From: Zygnema cylindricum
Taxonomy: Eukaryota; Streptophyta; Zygnematophyceae; Zygnematales; Zygnemataceae
Length of the DNA: 15,542 nt
NCBI GenBank assembly: GCA_037447655.1
Contig: JBBHKE010002877.1
Coordinates: 262,466-278,007 of the forward strand
Direction of reading: 5' to 3'
Part shown: positions 7,558-14,992 of the stretch, one piece after another
Layout of the letters: the number at the start of each line of letters is the position of its first letter
How positions within the stretch are numbered: the first letter of the stretch is position 1
The notes under the pieces: model-generated
What the model was told of the DNA's origin: nothing
The model's database searches: none
What the model saw: the letters and a program-made list of their open reading frames with translations, nothing else
Translations under genes and position numbers: made by a program

Positions 7558-8169
7558 TTAGCTTCTTGCATGATAGTTTGGGTTGCTTCTGCGGTCTATT
7601 TTAGACCAAAGAACAACACTTTCCAACTCCATATACAAAGAGGTTAGATCATTGCAATAGTCTAACATCTTTCCCCCTATATAAGTGTATGCATTAAGTT
7701 TCTGCTCAGCCAATTGTTGATCCTGAATAGTCCCACTCTTGTAAATATCTACCAAAGCTATCCACAGATCTGCAGCCGCAACTATGTGAAGATGAGATGT
7801 TGCCAAACCCTGAGTGAGATATCTCAATATAAAGTGTCTCGTTGCCATGTTGTTGCAATCCCATGTGAGAGTATCATTATCCTCAGTCTTCAGAACTGAT
7901 GTCTCTATCGCCGAGGCAACACGAGTAAGGGGCTCCTTCCCTTTCTCCTTTCCTCCCTTCGAAACACTGCTTTCTCCTTTATCTTTTTCCTTTGTTGTAC
8001 CAAAGAATCTGACTCCCCCAAATCGTGGTGGAGTCCTTAGGGGTGGACGTCTCACTTGTCCACTTACTATTCCCCAATACCGCTTCTCACACAATGCACC
8101 AATAATCATCATTTCTTGATTGATGAATATTTTTCTATTGAAAATGGGCACCCTAGAGGGTGGGCCCAT
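7558..8169 (-). pseudogene. Copia gag: N-terminal part (fragment)
   Basis: The 203-codon minus-strand frame starts with ATG 11 bp inside the 5' LTR edge. After GALCEKRYWGIVSGQV and a lysine/glutamate-rich stretch (about residues 57-85), residues ~100-180 carry the copia gag (UBN2-type) signature: LTWDCNNMATRHFILRYL, then ATSHLHIVAAADLWIALVDIY, QQLAEQKLNAY and the GGKMLDYCNDLTSLYMELE end. The A-A-D-L-W-x-x-L-x-x-x-Y and L-x-x-L-N-x-x-x-x-x-x-G motifs are typical. The frame loses similarity after MELES and ends at 7558 next to the insertion. The charged stretch between the two halves is unusual and may be element-specific or an insertion. Confidence 0.82.
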
Positions 8170-8180
8170 ACCTTTAATTA

Positions 8181-9010
8181 TGTGTCCCCCATTGGATCAC
8201 AAAATTCCTCTTTGTATATGAAGCCTCTAGTGAATTTTCAATGACCTCCTTTGTTTAGGAAAAAGTGCCACTTTGGTAGGCAGAGTATATTAATGATTAT
8301 ACCCCTGTGTAATCTCGACTCCCTTGAGTCCACAAGAGAAAAAATCTTTGAAAACGCCCAAACAGGCGAATAGTTATGAAGCGGAAAAAATGGGAATTTG
8401 TATAGAACCACTTTGGGAGAGATGCGGCTACCTACAAAATTGTTGTGTCCTAAAACTCCTCTCTAAAACCCTTGCCTACTGTTGTACATCACCAATCACA
8501 AGATTGTACCGTATAAGAGGGTACATGTCCCATGGTACCTTCTATACGGTTAAGGTACGGCATAGCTATGGTGAGGACGTCTGTCACACTCAAACTCGTC
8601 ATGAGTCTTTTCGGAGATTCCGCTTTCCACCCATGCCTCGCAACGTGACATCCAATGACGTATTATCCGTAAACCGTCAAAATAATCATTCTTTGATGTC
8701 GGCTTTAATATGAGCCTTCCGATCGAACTGATGTGTTAATGTCCGCCGTTCAAATAAATGTCTGATCAATTTGTTTAGTGCGGCATGTAGTGTATACGGA
8801 ATTTGCACTGTTTCTATATGAGGTTTCCTGTAGATCTAGTTAATCAGTTTGATGTGCATGTTTACTTTTAAATAGTTATTGAACCCTATATATCCCAGCA
8901 CAGGTCTTGGACTATAGGACAAAGTTGCCGGTTATTCCGGCGAACCATAAGGACCAGGATTAATTCCTAGCTGGTCACCATCTTTTTGGTACACTATACT
9001 CATACTGTCC
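8181..9010 (-). mobile_element. 5' LTR of the copia element (outer end missing)
   Basis: This matches the 3' LTR at 3699-4519 nearly end to end, starting with the shared TGTGTCCCCCATTGGATCAC. Similarity stops after ATACTCATACTGTCC at about 9010, whereas the 3' LTR continues for about 54 bp to its TG...CA end. The missing part is the outer tip of U3, so the target duplication cannot be checked. Directly inside the LTR the minus strand reads TAATTAAAGGTATGGGCCCA. Only a GGTAT core resembles the usual copia initiator-tRNA primer site (TGGTATCAGAGC), so a primer-binding site is not convincing. Confidence 0.88.
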
Positions 9011-9110
9011 TCTGCCCTCTCAGGCTGCCTAAAGCTTAGGCAGCCATGGATCTATCTCTCTCTCTCTCTGGTCATCACTGACTAAAACAAGTATGGAAAC
9101 CAGAGAGAAA
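9011..9110. repeat. Hairpins and (TC)n next to the LTR break
   Basis: GGCTGCCTAA-AGC-TTAGGCAGCC at 9023-9045 is a perfect 10-bp stem with a 3-base loop, starting 13 bp after LTR similarity ends. A (TC)n run follows at about 9054-9069. TCTCTCTGGT at 9063-9072 is perfectly inverted at 9099-9108 (ACCAGAGAGA) around a 26-base loop. No gene or family is recognised. Confidence 0.7.
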
Positions 9111-10020
9111 GTGGTTAGAGCCTAGCTAAGACCTTAAAAAAAAAATCAGTTACAGTCGGGTAAGCAAAAAACGAAAAAAAAACGAAAAAAAATGAAGGTT
9201 TCGCAGGTACGGTACGTTCCACTACAGTAGACTACATCGCAAATCGTTATAAGGGTAGAAGTTTTTTTAGCGTATAAGAATAATTTCTGTTATTAACGCT
9301 AATTGGGAATTTGAAATTTTTTAAAGAAATACTGTACTCTAATTAAAAATTAGGGGATTTTTTAAATAGTATTGATAATTCTTTTTGAGAATTTGGGGAA
9401 AGTTTGGGAGAACCGAATTAGCGTTCAATACGTGAATAACGATTCACGAAGTACTGTAGCGTCCATATTATTCAACATCATTGTACTTCATAATCTCAGT
9501 ATCGTGGAAGGTATAAGGGTGTGTGCCCATTTGTTGAAGTAAGGTTTTTTTCCCGTCGTTTTTACAGAAAATGGGACTCGCAATGAGAATATCTTACGCC
9601 GTACGAAAATGGGCAAGAACCAAAGTACATTTTGCATCATCTTGGAACTTGAATGGTACGTCAATTTGGCGTTATTATCACCGCGACCCACTTCCACGTC
9701 ACGCCAGCTCATCTTCACATTTGTAATGGAATCAAATCACTACTTGATTTTAATTTAAATAATACCCTATTGACGAATAGCAAAACGGTAGTGCATGTTT
9801 GAAACCTCTTCAAAAAGTTTTGAACGAGGGAGAATACACACTACATTTTTCACTGCTCGTCACGCGCATGTACGTACAAAAATAATAAGCATGTACGGAA
9901 AAACAATCGTGGGGGTCTCGGACCTCCACTTTCATTCATGGGTCCTTTGCAAAAGTTTACATCGTCCACGTCTCTCTCTATCTTTCTCACTCCAGGGCTC
10001 CTCTTTCTTTCTTCTTTAAA
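9111..10020. other. Stretch without a recognisable gene
   Basis: The left part has A-rich runs (9134-9195, AAAAAACGAAAAAAAAACG type). AACGCTAATT at 9295-9304 is exactly inverted at 9416-9425, enclosing a 131-bp AT-rich segment that may be a foldback remnant. A 76-codon minus-strand open frame at 9488-9718 matches no family I know. 9880-9900 has AAGCATGTACGGAAAAAC, weakly like part of MITE-A, but without the rest. 9970-10019 is pyrimidine-rich (TCTCTC, TTTCTTTC). Confidence 0.5.
9295..9425. repeat. 131-bp segment bounded by 10-bp inverted repeats
   Basis: AACGCTAATT (9295-9304) and AATTAGCGTT (9416-9425) are perfect inverses, and the next bases inward (GGGAAT versus GGTTCTCCC inverted) are partly alike. 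The same TTAGCGTTA word forms a perfect palindrome at 14760-14780 and recurs at about 15296. It may be a small foldback family; evidence is limited to the termini. Confidence 0.4.
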
Positions 10021-10026
10021 TGAAAT

Positions 10027-10050
10027 GCAACAATAATAATATTAAATGAA

Positions 10051-10090
<40 letters not shown>

Positions 10091-10307
10091 AAAAGAATTA
10101 ATTATTATTCACTTCTTAATTTAGACTCTAGAGTGAAGAGAGAGAGAGGGAGTCACCATGGCTGCCCCCAAATTCAGAAAGAAACAAGCATACAGGCAAA
10201 CAGATTGATAGATTACCAGAATGTTGCCCTATGCAGGATTTGAGCCTTAGTCTACAAAGTATTATTTAGACATACGCCTTAACCATTTAGGCGTTAACGC
10301 AACAATA
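10027..10307 (-). mobile_element. Probable tRNA-derived SINE with 9-bp target-site duplication
   Basis: Read on the minus strand, the head (about 10298 down to 10225) resembles a decayed tRNA with internal RNA polymerase III promoter boxes. GCCTAAATGGTTAAGGCG matches the D-arm/A box of Ser- or Leu-type tRNAs, and GGCTCAAATCC matches the B box (consensus GGTTCRANNCC), about 40 bases downstream. A tRNA-unrelated body follows. The 3' side carries a 36-bp (AT)18 microsatellite (10053-10088) and a short AT-rich tail. GCAACAATA flanks the whole unit on both sides (10027-10035 and 10299-10307), as expected for an element placed by LINE machinery. The acceptor stem is not recoverable, so a plain tRNA pseudogene is the main alternative. 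The matched flanks and tail favour a SINE. No LINE partner is visible here. Confidence 0.6.
10053..10088 (+). repeat. (AT)18 microsatellite
   Basis: Thirty-six bases of uninterrupted AT dinucleotide. It lies near the 3' end of the proposed SINE and may have grown from its tail. Confidence 0.95.
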
Positions 10308-10399
10308 CATTTATGTGGTTCGGTAAGTAATTAAAGTCTGACAAAAAACGTCACTTTCACTTAAACATACCAAAATTGACGAAACGACATCTCTAATCA

Positions 10400-10800
10400 A
10401 ACGACGCTATCAAACGCGAATCTAACCGTGTAAAATACATTATCGGACGGACGTCGTCGCCCCCGCCAAACGCGAATGAATCTTCGGCGGCTTTCGGACA
10501 TAGCGGCGTGCTGTGCCACGTGGCGCCACATCATTGGACGCTGGAAAGGATAGGAGGAGGAACGGTGGCTCCCAAGTTGACAAGTGTCAACTAGAAGGCC
10601 ATGTTGTACAATGGCCGTAAAAGAAGTAAAATCGGCCACGGTACCTTCTTGTACTATACACTCTTTTGATTGGCCTAGGGTAGAGTAGTAGGTAGTTGTG
10701 AGTAGGAGTTAAGGGACTTAGCGTGTTTGAGGCGCCTCTTTCGAAATGACCTTTTGTATTTATAGACCATCTTTGGCCAGCCATAACATCTGGCATCATC
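10400..10800 (+). promoter_or_regulatory. GC-richer promoter-like stretch with a G-box
   Basis: Compared with its surroundings this stretch is richer in G+C and CpG (10430-10570: CGGACGGACGTCGTCGCC, CGGCGGC, GGCGCC). GCCACGTGGC at 10515-10524 is a perfect E-box/G-box palindrome. A TATA-like TATTTATAG lies at 10757-10765. Downstream (10800-11180) there is no open frame I could call an exon. It could be a fragment of a host promoter or 5' region, or the edge of an unrecognised repeat. The motifs alone are weak evidence. Confidence 0.3.
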
Positions 10801-11186
10801 TGGCAGCCCAGGGGAGCAAATTCAGTGATTATTTGTGCGTTTGACTCAAGGGAGTCTTGTCCTCACAAAGCTGAGGTTGGTCTGATTTTTTGTGTGCCTG
10901 GTGAGAAAGTGGAAAGGGCAAATATTATCCTAGAGGCTTTGCATAGGCTTCTCATTATGTGGGACAATGGAGACCACAGAATTTAAATTCTAACTTTGCA
11001 TTCTGTGGTGGAACTGAGCACACAGAAAGTCTTATTTCAGAGGGGTGAAGCTGTAATGGGGTTTTGATTTTCAAGTGGTCCATCATTTGGGTTTATATAA
11101 ACTTGGAGTCGGCACTATCTAGATTAGCTTCTTTGGATCTGCGAATTCTGTGTGGCAATGGAGCCCATAGAATTTCAGTACTGGGT
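10800..11186. other. Stretch without a recognisable gene; hairpin and short direct repeat
   Basis: The base composition is less AT-rich and TG-rich, unlike the flanks. ACCACAGAAT at 10974-10983 is inverted at 11001-11010 (10-bp stem, 17-base loop). About 27 bp around ATGTGGGACAATGGAGACCA (from 10958) recurs at about 11150 as TGTGTGGCAATGGAGCCCAT, both leading into AGAATTT. GACTC-AAGG-GAGTC at about 10841-10854 is a small dyad. No protein family is recognised. Confidence 0.45.
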
Positions 11187-11291
11187 AACAATTTTGGAGC
11201 GTGACATAAGGCAGTCAGGTTTGGGGTGTTCTGACTTTGAAAAAAAAAATGTCAGTTTCGGGTATCTAAAATTTTGACTTTTGCGAACTCT
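11187..11291 (+). repeat. ~105-bp dispersed repeat, copy 1
   Basis: This segment shares most positions with 15419-15527 in the same orientation: AACAATTTTGGAGCGTGACA at the start, an A-run (TTTGAAAAAAAAAA) in the middle, and TTTTGACTTTTGCGAACTCT at the end. It has no inverted ends and no coding capacity. It may be part of a longer repeat family cut by the window edge at the other copy. Confidence 0.7.
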
Positions 11292-11349
11292 ACCCCACGC
11301 TAATATGTTGCCTTGACGCAAGTAACTATACAAGGTGCATTACAACGCG

Positions 11350-11552
11350 TATTGCTAATGGTGTTAATGTTTTTTATGCCACTTAAAACATCTTTTCTCA
11401 GTAGTCAATTGTCTCATTTTCAATTTGAGACCGCCGATTGGAAGATGAGAATCTTACCATTTTATCGCAACCGTCAGATCAACAATCCGATAAGTGTGTA
11501 CGGAGAAAATATGTTTTACGTGGCGAAAAAAACATTAACACTAATAGCGATA
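11350..11552. mobile_element. MITE-A copy 3
   Basis: The left end reads TATTGCTAATGGTGTTAATG, then CCACTTAAAACATCTTTTCT. The right end is the inverse of TATCGCTATTAGTGTTAATG and continues through TTTTTTTCGCCACGTAAAAC. The centre has GAGACCGCCGATTGG, GATGAGAATCTTACC, and CGCAACCGTCAGATCAACAA, matching copies 1 and 2. Its right terminus is the best match to the family consensus. No target duplication was found. Confidence 0.75.
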
Positions 11553-11902
11553 GAAGGTATACAGTATTGTACAGTATGGTTAATCTTTATTGTTTTGTAT
11601 CGGTTTGCTTTTACCGATATCGAGTATTACCTTTTTTTAACCCGATAACCGATATCTTTCGGTCCGTACTTCATATATACGTTTACGTTTTTGTACTGTA
11701 TCTTACCTCGACCTAAAAAATAAATCACCCCCACCAGGAATTTATGGGAGAGCGATGATTATCGGTCAGAGTGCCGATATATAGTAATTTATCAATGATA
11801 ATCACCCGATTATGATATATCTCAATTTATCGGGTCCTTTATCGATAACGATAACGAATATGGACCAGAGGTCACAAACGGTCAACCAAAACTGTGCTCG
11901 GT
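11553..11902. other. CGATA/ATCGG-rich remnant, no gene
   Basis: TTGTTTTGTATCGGTTTGCT at about 11588 resembles the left end of the 3075 element (GTGTTGTGTATCGGC). The stretch contains many ACCGATATCG, CGATAACCGATATC and ATCGATAACGATAACG words up to about 11855. I could not find a matching inverted end, so it is recorded as a possible relative of that element, and otherwise as unassigned AT-rich DNA. Confidence 0.35.
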
Positions 11903-12053
11903 CGTTAACCGACTGCGTGCGCTGGTTGCGAAATGGATTCGGTTGCCAAATTTGGGGGGTCGGGCGGATTCGGGCAGTTGATTCACATAAGAAAAAAAGA
12001 ATCGGAAACCGTCGATCAAGCAAAAAATGAAAAAAAATGAAGTACTTTTTTTT

Positions 12054-12215
12054 CCAACATTATTGTAATTTGTACTTTTGGTGCCTTGGAAGTACGTGAC
12101 ATCATGATTAGCGTCGCATATCTGACACGGTACTAACACTATTCATTTCGCAATCTTACTAAAAGATAAAGGCTGCGAATCGTAATCTATTGTAAAGTGT
12201 TAATTATGCACTTTA
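12054..12215 (+). repeat. hAT-associated direct repeat, upstream copy
   Basis: It shares a long, strongly similar block with 12841-13020: CCAACATT, TTTGTAC, GGAAGTACGTGACATCATGA, ATCTGACACGGTA, TAACACTATTCATTTCGCAA, and a final AAAGTG-TAATTAT. The second copy has an extra ~20 bp before the last part. It contains TGACATCA, a CRE-like word. This copy lies in the region upstream of the transposase start. Confidence 0.75.
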
Positions 12216-12241
12216 TACGGTGTTTCAAAAATATGTCAAGT

Positions 12242-12450
12242 TATTATGTCAATATCACGTGACAGGTCGTAATTATTGGCTTACTCATACATCGTACATG
12301 TTTCCACAAATATATCATTTTATTATGTCAATGTCATGCGATATGTAGTAGTTATTGGTTAATAAATCAGCGGAAATCAAATTATTACGTCAATTTCCCA
12401 CAACAAATCCTTATTATTAGCCTTACTCACATGTTTTAAACAATAAATCA
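12242..12450 (+). repeat. Imperfect tandem repeats upstream of the transposase start
   Basis: Three units of about 60-80 bp begin TTATTATGTCAATATCACGT, TTATTATGTCAATGTCATGC and ATTATTACGTCAATTTCCCA, each followed by a TTATTGGYTTA-like word and a CACATGTTT/ACATGTTT-like word in two of them. Repeated short motifs near the ends are commonly where hAT transposases bind, so these could be former subterminal binding repeats; that role is inference. TCGTAATTATTGGCTTA also appears in the 12841-13020 repeat. Confidence 0.55.
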
Positions 12451-12519
12451 TAAATTTAATTACTATTTAAGTTAGAGAAACTTGACTACAATTCAAACAA
12501 AACCCAGTCATACACCAAA

Positions 12520-12816
12520 ATGGAGAAAAACATTCTCGCTTCTCTTAAAACTGGAATCCAAAACGAACTTCAAAAATCAAAAAATGGTGAAATTGCTTTC
12601 TATTACCTAGTAAAAGAAAGCAGGGCCACTTCAAGTTGTTGGAAAAAATTTGAACATGTCTATGAAACTAAAATACCCAACAAATGCATAGTAAACGGGG
12701 GAGGTTTTGTGGCTTGTAATACATATTTCACAGTTTATCAATACAAGTCAACAAACGGTACTTCAACAATTAACACTCACACATATTACGGTCAATTAAC
12801 CAAAAAAAAAAAATGA
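12520..12816 (+). pseudogene. hAT transposase, N-terminal part with BED zinc finger
   Basis: The frame starts at an ATG in a CACCAAAATGG context and runs 98 codons. Residues ~36-50 (ATSSCWKKFEHVYET) and ~61-90 (GGGFVACNTYFTVYQYKSTN, then GTSTINTHTY) follow the BED-finger layout of Hermes-like animal hAT transposases: a W-x-x-F block, C-x2-C, a YK-x-x-N-GTS-x-x-x-x-H end. In the intact family the finger binds the element's own ends. Here the second Cys of the pair is Tyr (residue 69) and the residue after His-x is Tyr (89) instead of Cys, so the zinc site is lost. The frame ends in a lysine run (poly-A) and a stop. The part with the first catalytic Asp does not follow. Confidence 0.8.
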
Positions 12817-13140
12817 AAATTTTGTACCTGTCCATATAATCCAACATTTTTATGCTTTGTACTCTTTGGTATCGTGGAAGTACGTGACATCATGATTAAC
12901 GTCACAAATCTGACACGGTAGTAACACTATTCATTTCGCAAATCTTAGAGGACGCGACAAATCGTAATTATTGGCTTATTTATATGTTGTACATTATTGC
13001 AAAGTGCTAATTATTCAAATATTTTGAAAAACACTTTAAAATAACAAAACGCAACGTGATGGAATTCTTCGCTCCAAATACTTAAGAGTATTTACGATGC
13101 TTTCAATGAGATAGGACCAATCGCTCAAGCAAAAAATAAT
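12817..13140 (+). repeat. Gap in the transposase filled by a second copy of the upstream repeat (12841-13020)
   Basis: Where about 300 codons of the transposase core should be, there is noncoding DNA that repeats 12054-12215: CCAACATTTTTATGCTTTGT, GGAAGTACGTGACATCATGA, ATCTGACACGGTAGTAACAC and TATTCATTTCGCAAATCTTA. It adds a TCGTAATTATTGGCTTA word also found in the upstream tandem array. CAAGCAAAAAAT at about 13125 also echoes CAAGCAAAAAATG at about 12018. So the gap holds material of the element's own 5' noncoding region in direct orientation. Confidence 0.7.
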
Positions 13141-13467
13141 TTGATACTTTTTGTTTGTATCTATAAGACTCACCTTACCGAACTTATACGATTTTTGGAA
13201 AAGTTTCAAGCAGGGACCCTAAAGTTGGAAAAATTCAAAAAACCAACTTTACATTTGGTTTTGTTTGAACTATCGTCTCTCCGTAACCATTGCAAGACAA
13301 GAAAAACATCTTACAATGACGGTGAGAAAGAATGCCCGACCGATTCCCCAAACTTGCAAAAATTGAAAGATTTTTTTCTGAAATTTGCGCTACCAAAGTG
13401 GGGCCTTCATGAGTATCATATTACCGCAACTCTCATAGATCCTCAAAAAAACAAAAGCTTGAAATAA
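13141..13467 (+). pseudogene. hAT transposase, middle-to-C-terminal part
   Basis: The 108-codon frame contains LTELIRFLEKFQAGTLKLEK, then FKKPTLHLVLFELSSLRNHC, and ends HEYHITATLIDPQKNKSLK. In Hermes-like transposases the same order is found: F-x-x-ATxxLE, PTLHLVLP...L-x-x-HC, L-K-x-F/L, then a H-x-x-AT-x-LDPR-x-K-x-L block. The conserved LDPRFK reads IDPQKNK. The start ATG at 13141 is simply the first in the frame and not a true start. The sequence downstream continues in another frame (shift near 13467). Confidence 0.78.
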
Positions 13468-13970
13468 TTGGGGTATCGAAAACCGAAATTGAAAGCGCGA
13501 GGGTCAAACTTCGAGAACTCCCAAACGACCTTGGTGATGACGTTGATTTCGGTAGTCCTCAACGTATCACAAAAAAACGAAAAGCATCGCAAAATTTGGA
13601 CGGTTTCCTTAATTATTTTGGTGAGAGTGATGACGAAAATAAGGCTTTTTTTACAACCGTAAAAAAACGCTTGTTTGTGACGAATTGAAACGTATTTTTT
13701 GATTTAAAATTAACCAGCGACAAAATATTGAACTCTAACATACTTGAATGGTGGAAAAAAAAAATGTACATGCGAAAGATGGAGGATTTCCTATTTTAGC
13801 CGGTGTTTCTAGATCTATTCTAGCTATTCTAGCCGGCTTCTAGCTCTATGTCCGAATGCAATTTTTCGGATGCCGGGAACACTATAACAAAAAAGAGGAG
13901 CTCACTAGCGGCTTCAATTGTTAGTGATTTTGTGTGTGCTAGATCCAACCGAGATCTTTTAAATGCATAT
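13468..13970 (+). pseudogene. hAT transposase, acidic linker and C-terminal dimerisation domain (frameshifted)
   Basis: After a frameshift at the stop following KSLK, a frame starting GVSKTEIESARVKLRELPND runs through an acidic, basic-patch linker (KKRKASQNLDGFLNYFGESD) to about 13660. The dimerisation (hAT family C-terminal) domain is then scattered over frames: NILEWWKKK at about 13735, FPILAGVSRSILAI at about 13790, and SECNFSDAGNTITKKRSSLA followed by IVSDFVCARSNRDL at 13845-13960. The diagnostic SERxFSxAG has Cys in place of Arg. A TAG sits between the second and third blocks. This domain holds transposase subunits together. It ends at the poly-T region. Confidence 0.75.
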
Positions 13971-14085
13971 ATTTTTTTTTTTTTTTGTTTTTTTTTTAGT
14001 ATTAGTTATATATAATTTTTTTTTGTTTTTTTTTTTTTTTACTTCACAATTTTTTTAGTGTTTATCTTTTTTTTTTTAAACCGGA
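13969..14085 (+). repeat. Poly-T tracts after the transposase remnant
   Basis: Several T-runs of 8-17 bases broken by single G, A or C bases lie here, with further runs at about 14232-14250. No further coding signal follows. It may be simple expansion in the former 3' region of the element. Confidence 0.8.
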
Positions 14086-14670
14086 ATGCTTATTTTTACC
14101 AAAGTGCACTATTTATACCACATTTAGATTTAAAGATTTGGTATAGCTTTTAAGTTTGAGGTTGATAATTTGTATAATAGAGTCGAAAAAAGGACGAGGT
14201 TGTGATTTGATTATTTCTATATTTGATACTGCATTTTTTTTTTGTTTTTTTTGCTCATCACAATGTGTTTTTGGTCAATGGATTTTCTATGTGAAAAAAA
14301 AAGATTTTTTTTTAAACATACATAATTAAAACTTTACCTTTTCTGCATTATTCATAACATTGTATAGTAGTCGAAAGAAAAACCGTTCGAAAATTGTAGT
14401 GAAAAAATTAGATTTGCGAGGGAATAAACATTAATACAAAGGTTTAAGCAATAATCTAAGAGTTACACACAAAATTAGGAACAAATCTCTTGAAAGAGGT
14501 GACTGTCAAGGAAAAAAAAAATTCGTAAAGGGAGACTGCAAAAAGACAAAATAGTAAAAAGAAGAGGTACACGAGCTGTTTTTTTGCAAACGGAGATGTA
14601 CCACTACACCACTCATTAGTATTAATAAGTCGTTACTACTTATAGCCAAAAATCACAAAATATAGTTAAC
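14086..14670. other. AT-rich stretch without a recognisable gene
   Basis: No open frame, RNA gene or repeat family is recognised. Two similar phrases (TTGTATAATAGAGTCGAAAA at about 14170 and TTGTATAGTAGTCGAAAGAA at about 14360) form a weak direct repeat. If the hAT limits are right, this is the element's 3' noncoding part. Confidence 0.5.
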
Positions 14671-14718
14671 AATATTATTTAACGACGTGGACTACGTCTC
14701 CTTGCATTAAATAATATT
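14671..14718. repeat. Foldback with nested hairpin
   Basis: AATATTATTTAA (14671-14682) is exactly inverted at 14707-14718. Inside it, GACGT-GGACT-ACGTC (14684-14698) is a second perfect dyad. The whole 48-bp unit could fold as a stem with an inner hairpin. No promoter or RNA-gene features accompany it. Confidence 0.75.
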
Positions 14719-14759
14719 ATTAATCATAATTTTCTATTGACACTACACCGCGAATCTTA

Positions 14760-14780
14760 ATTAGCGTTATTAACGCTAAT
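14760..14780. repeat. Perfect 21-bp palindrome
   Basis: ATTAGCGTTA and TAACGCTAAT surround a single T. The same word bounds the 9295-9425 segment and appears as TTAACGCTAATAAC at about 15295. Confidence 0.85.
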
Positions 14781-14992
14781 TTCGTCACCACGAATTTTGA
14801 CCCAAAAACCTTAAGAAGAGTAAATAACTCTAAATTTTTCTTTACATTATTTAAGGTATTCTTTCAATCAACGTTAACAACTCTAGTATAGTGCCGCTTT
14901 AAACAGTGTGGTTGGTTTACGAACAAAATTGTACCGTATTAACAAAAAAAGTAAAAAAAACGATTTAATACATGTCGTTATGATGTAACACC

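Noticed and set aside
8150-8180. Initiator-Met primer-binding site next to the 5' LTR
   Set aside because: Only a GGTAT core agrees with the usual copia sequence and it lies further from the LTR than normal.
8324-8713. 129-codon plus-strand frame
   Set aside because: It lies wholly within the 5' LTR on the strand opposite to the element; the equivalent region of the other LTR does not keep the frame open.
9488-9718. 76-codon minus-strand frame as a possible small gene
   Set aside because: No recognised motif, no repeat of the frame elsewhere, and length is within chance for this composition.
9880-9905. Possible fourth MITE-A copy (AAGCATGTACGGAAAAA)
   Set aside because: Only about 17 bases match copy 1; neither the inverted ends nor the conserved centre is present nearby.
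10225-10298. Functional tRNA gene
   Set aside because: The acceptor stem cannot be formed, the T-stem and anticodon stem have several mismatches, and the loop base before the anticodon region is irregular.
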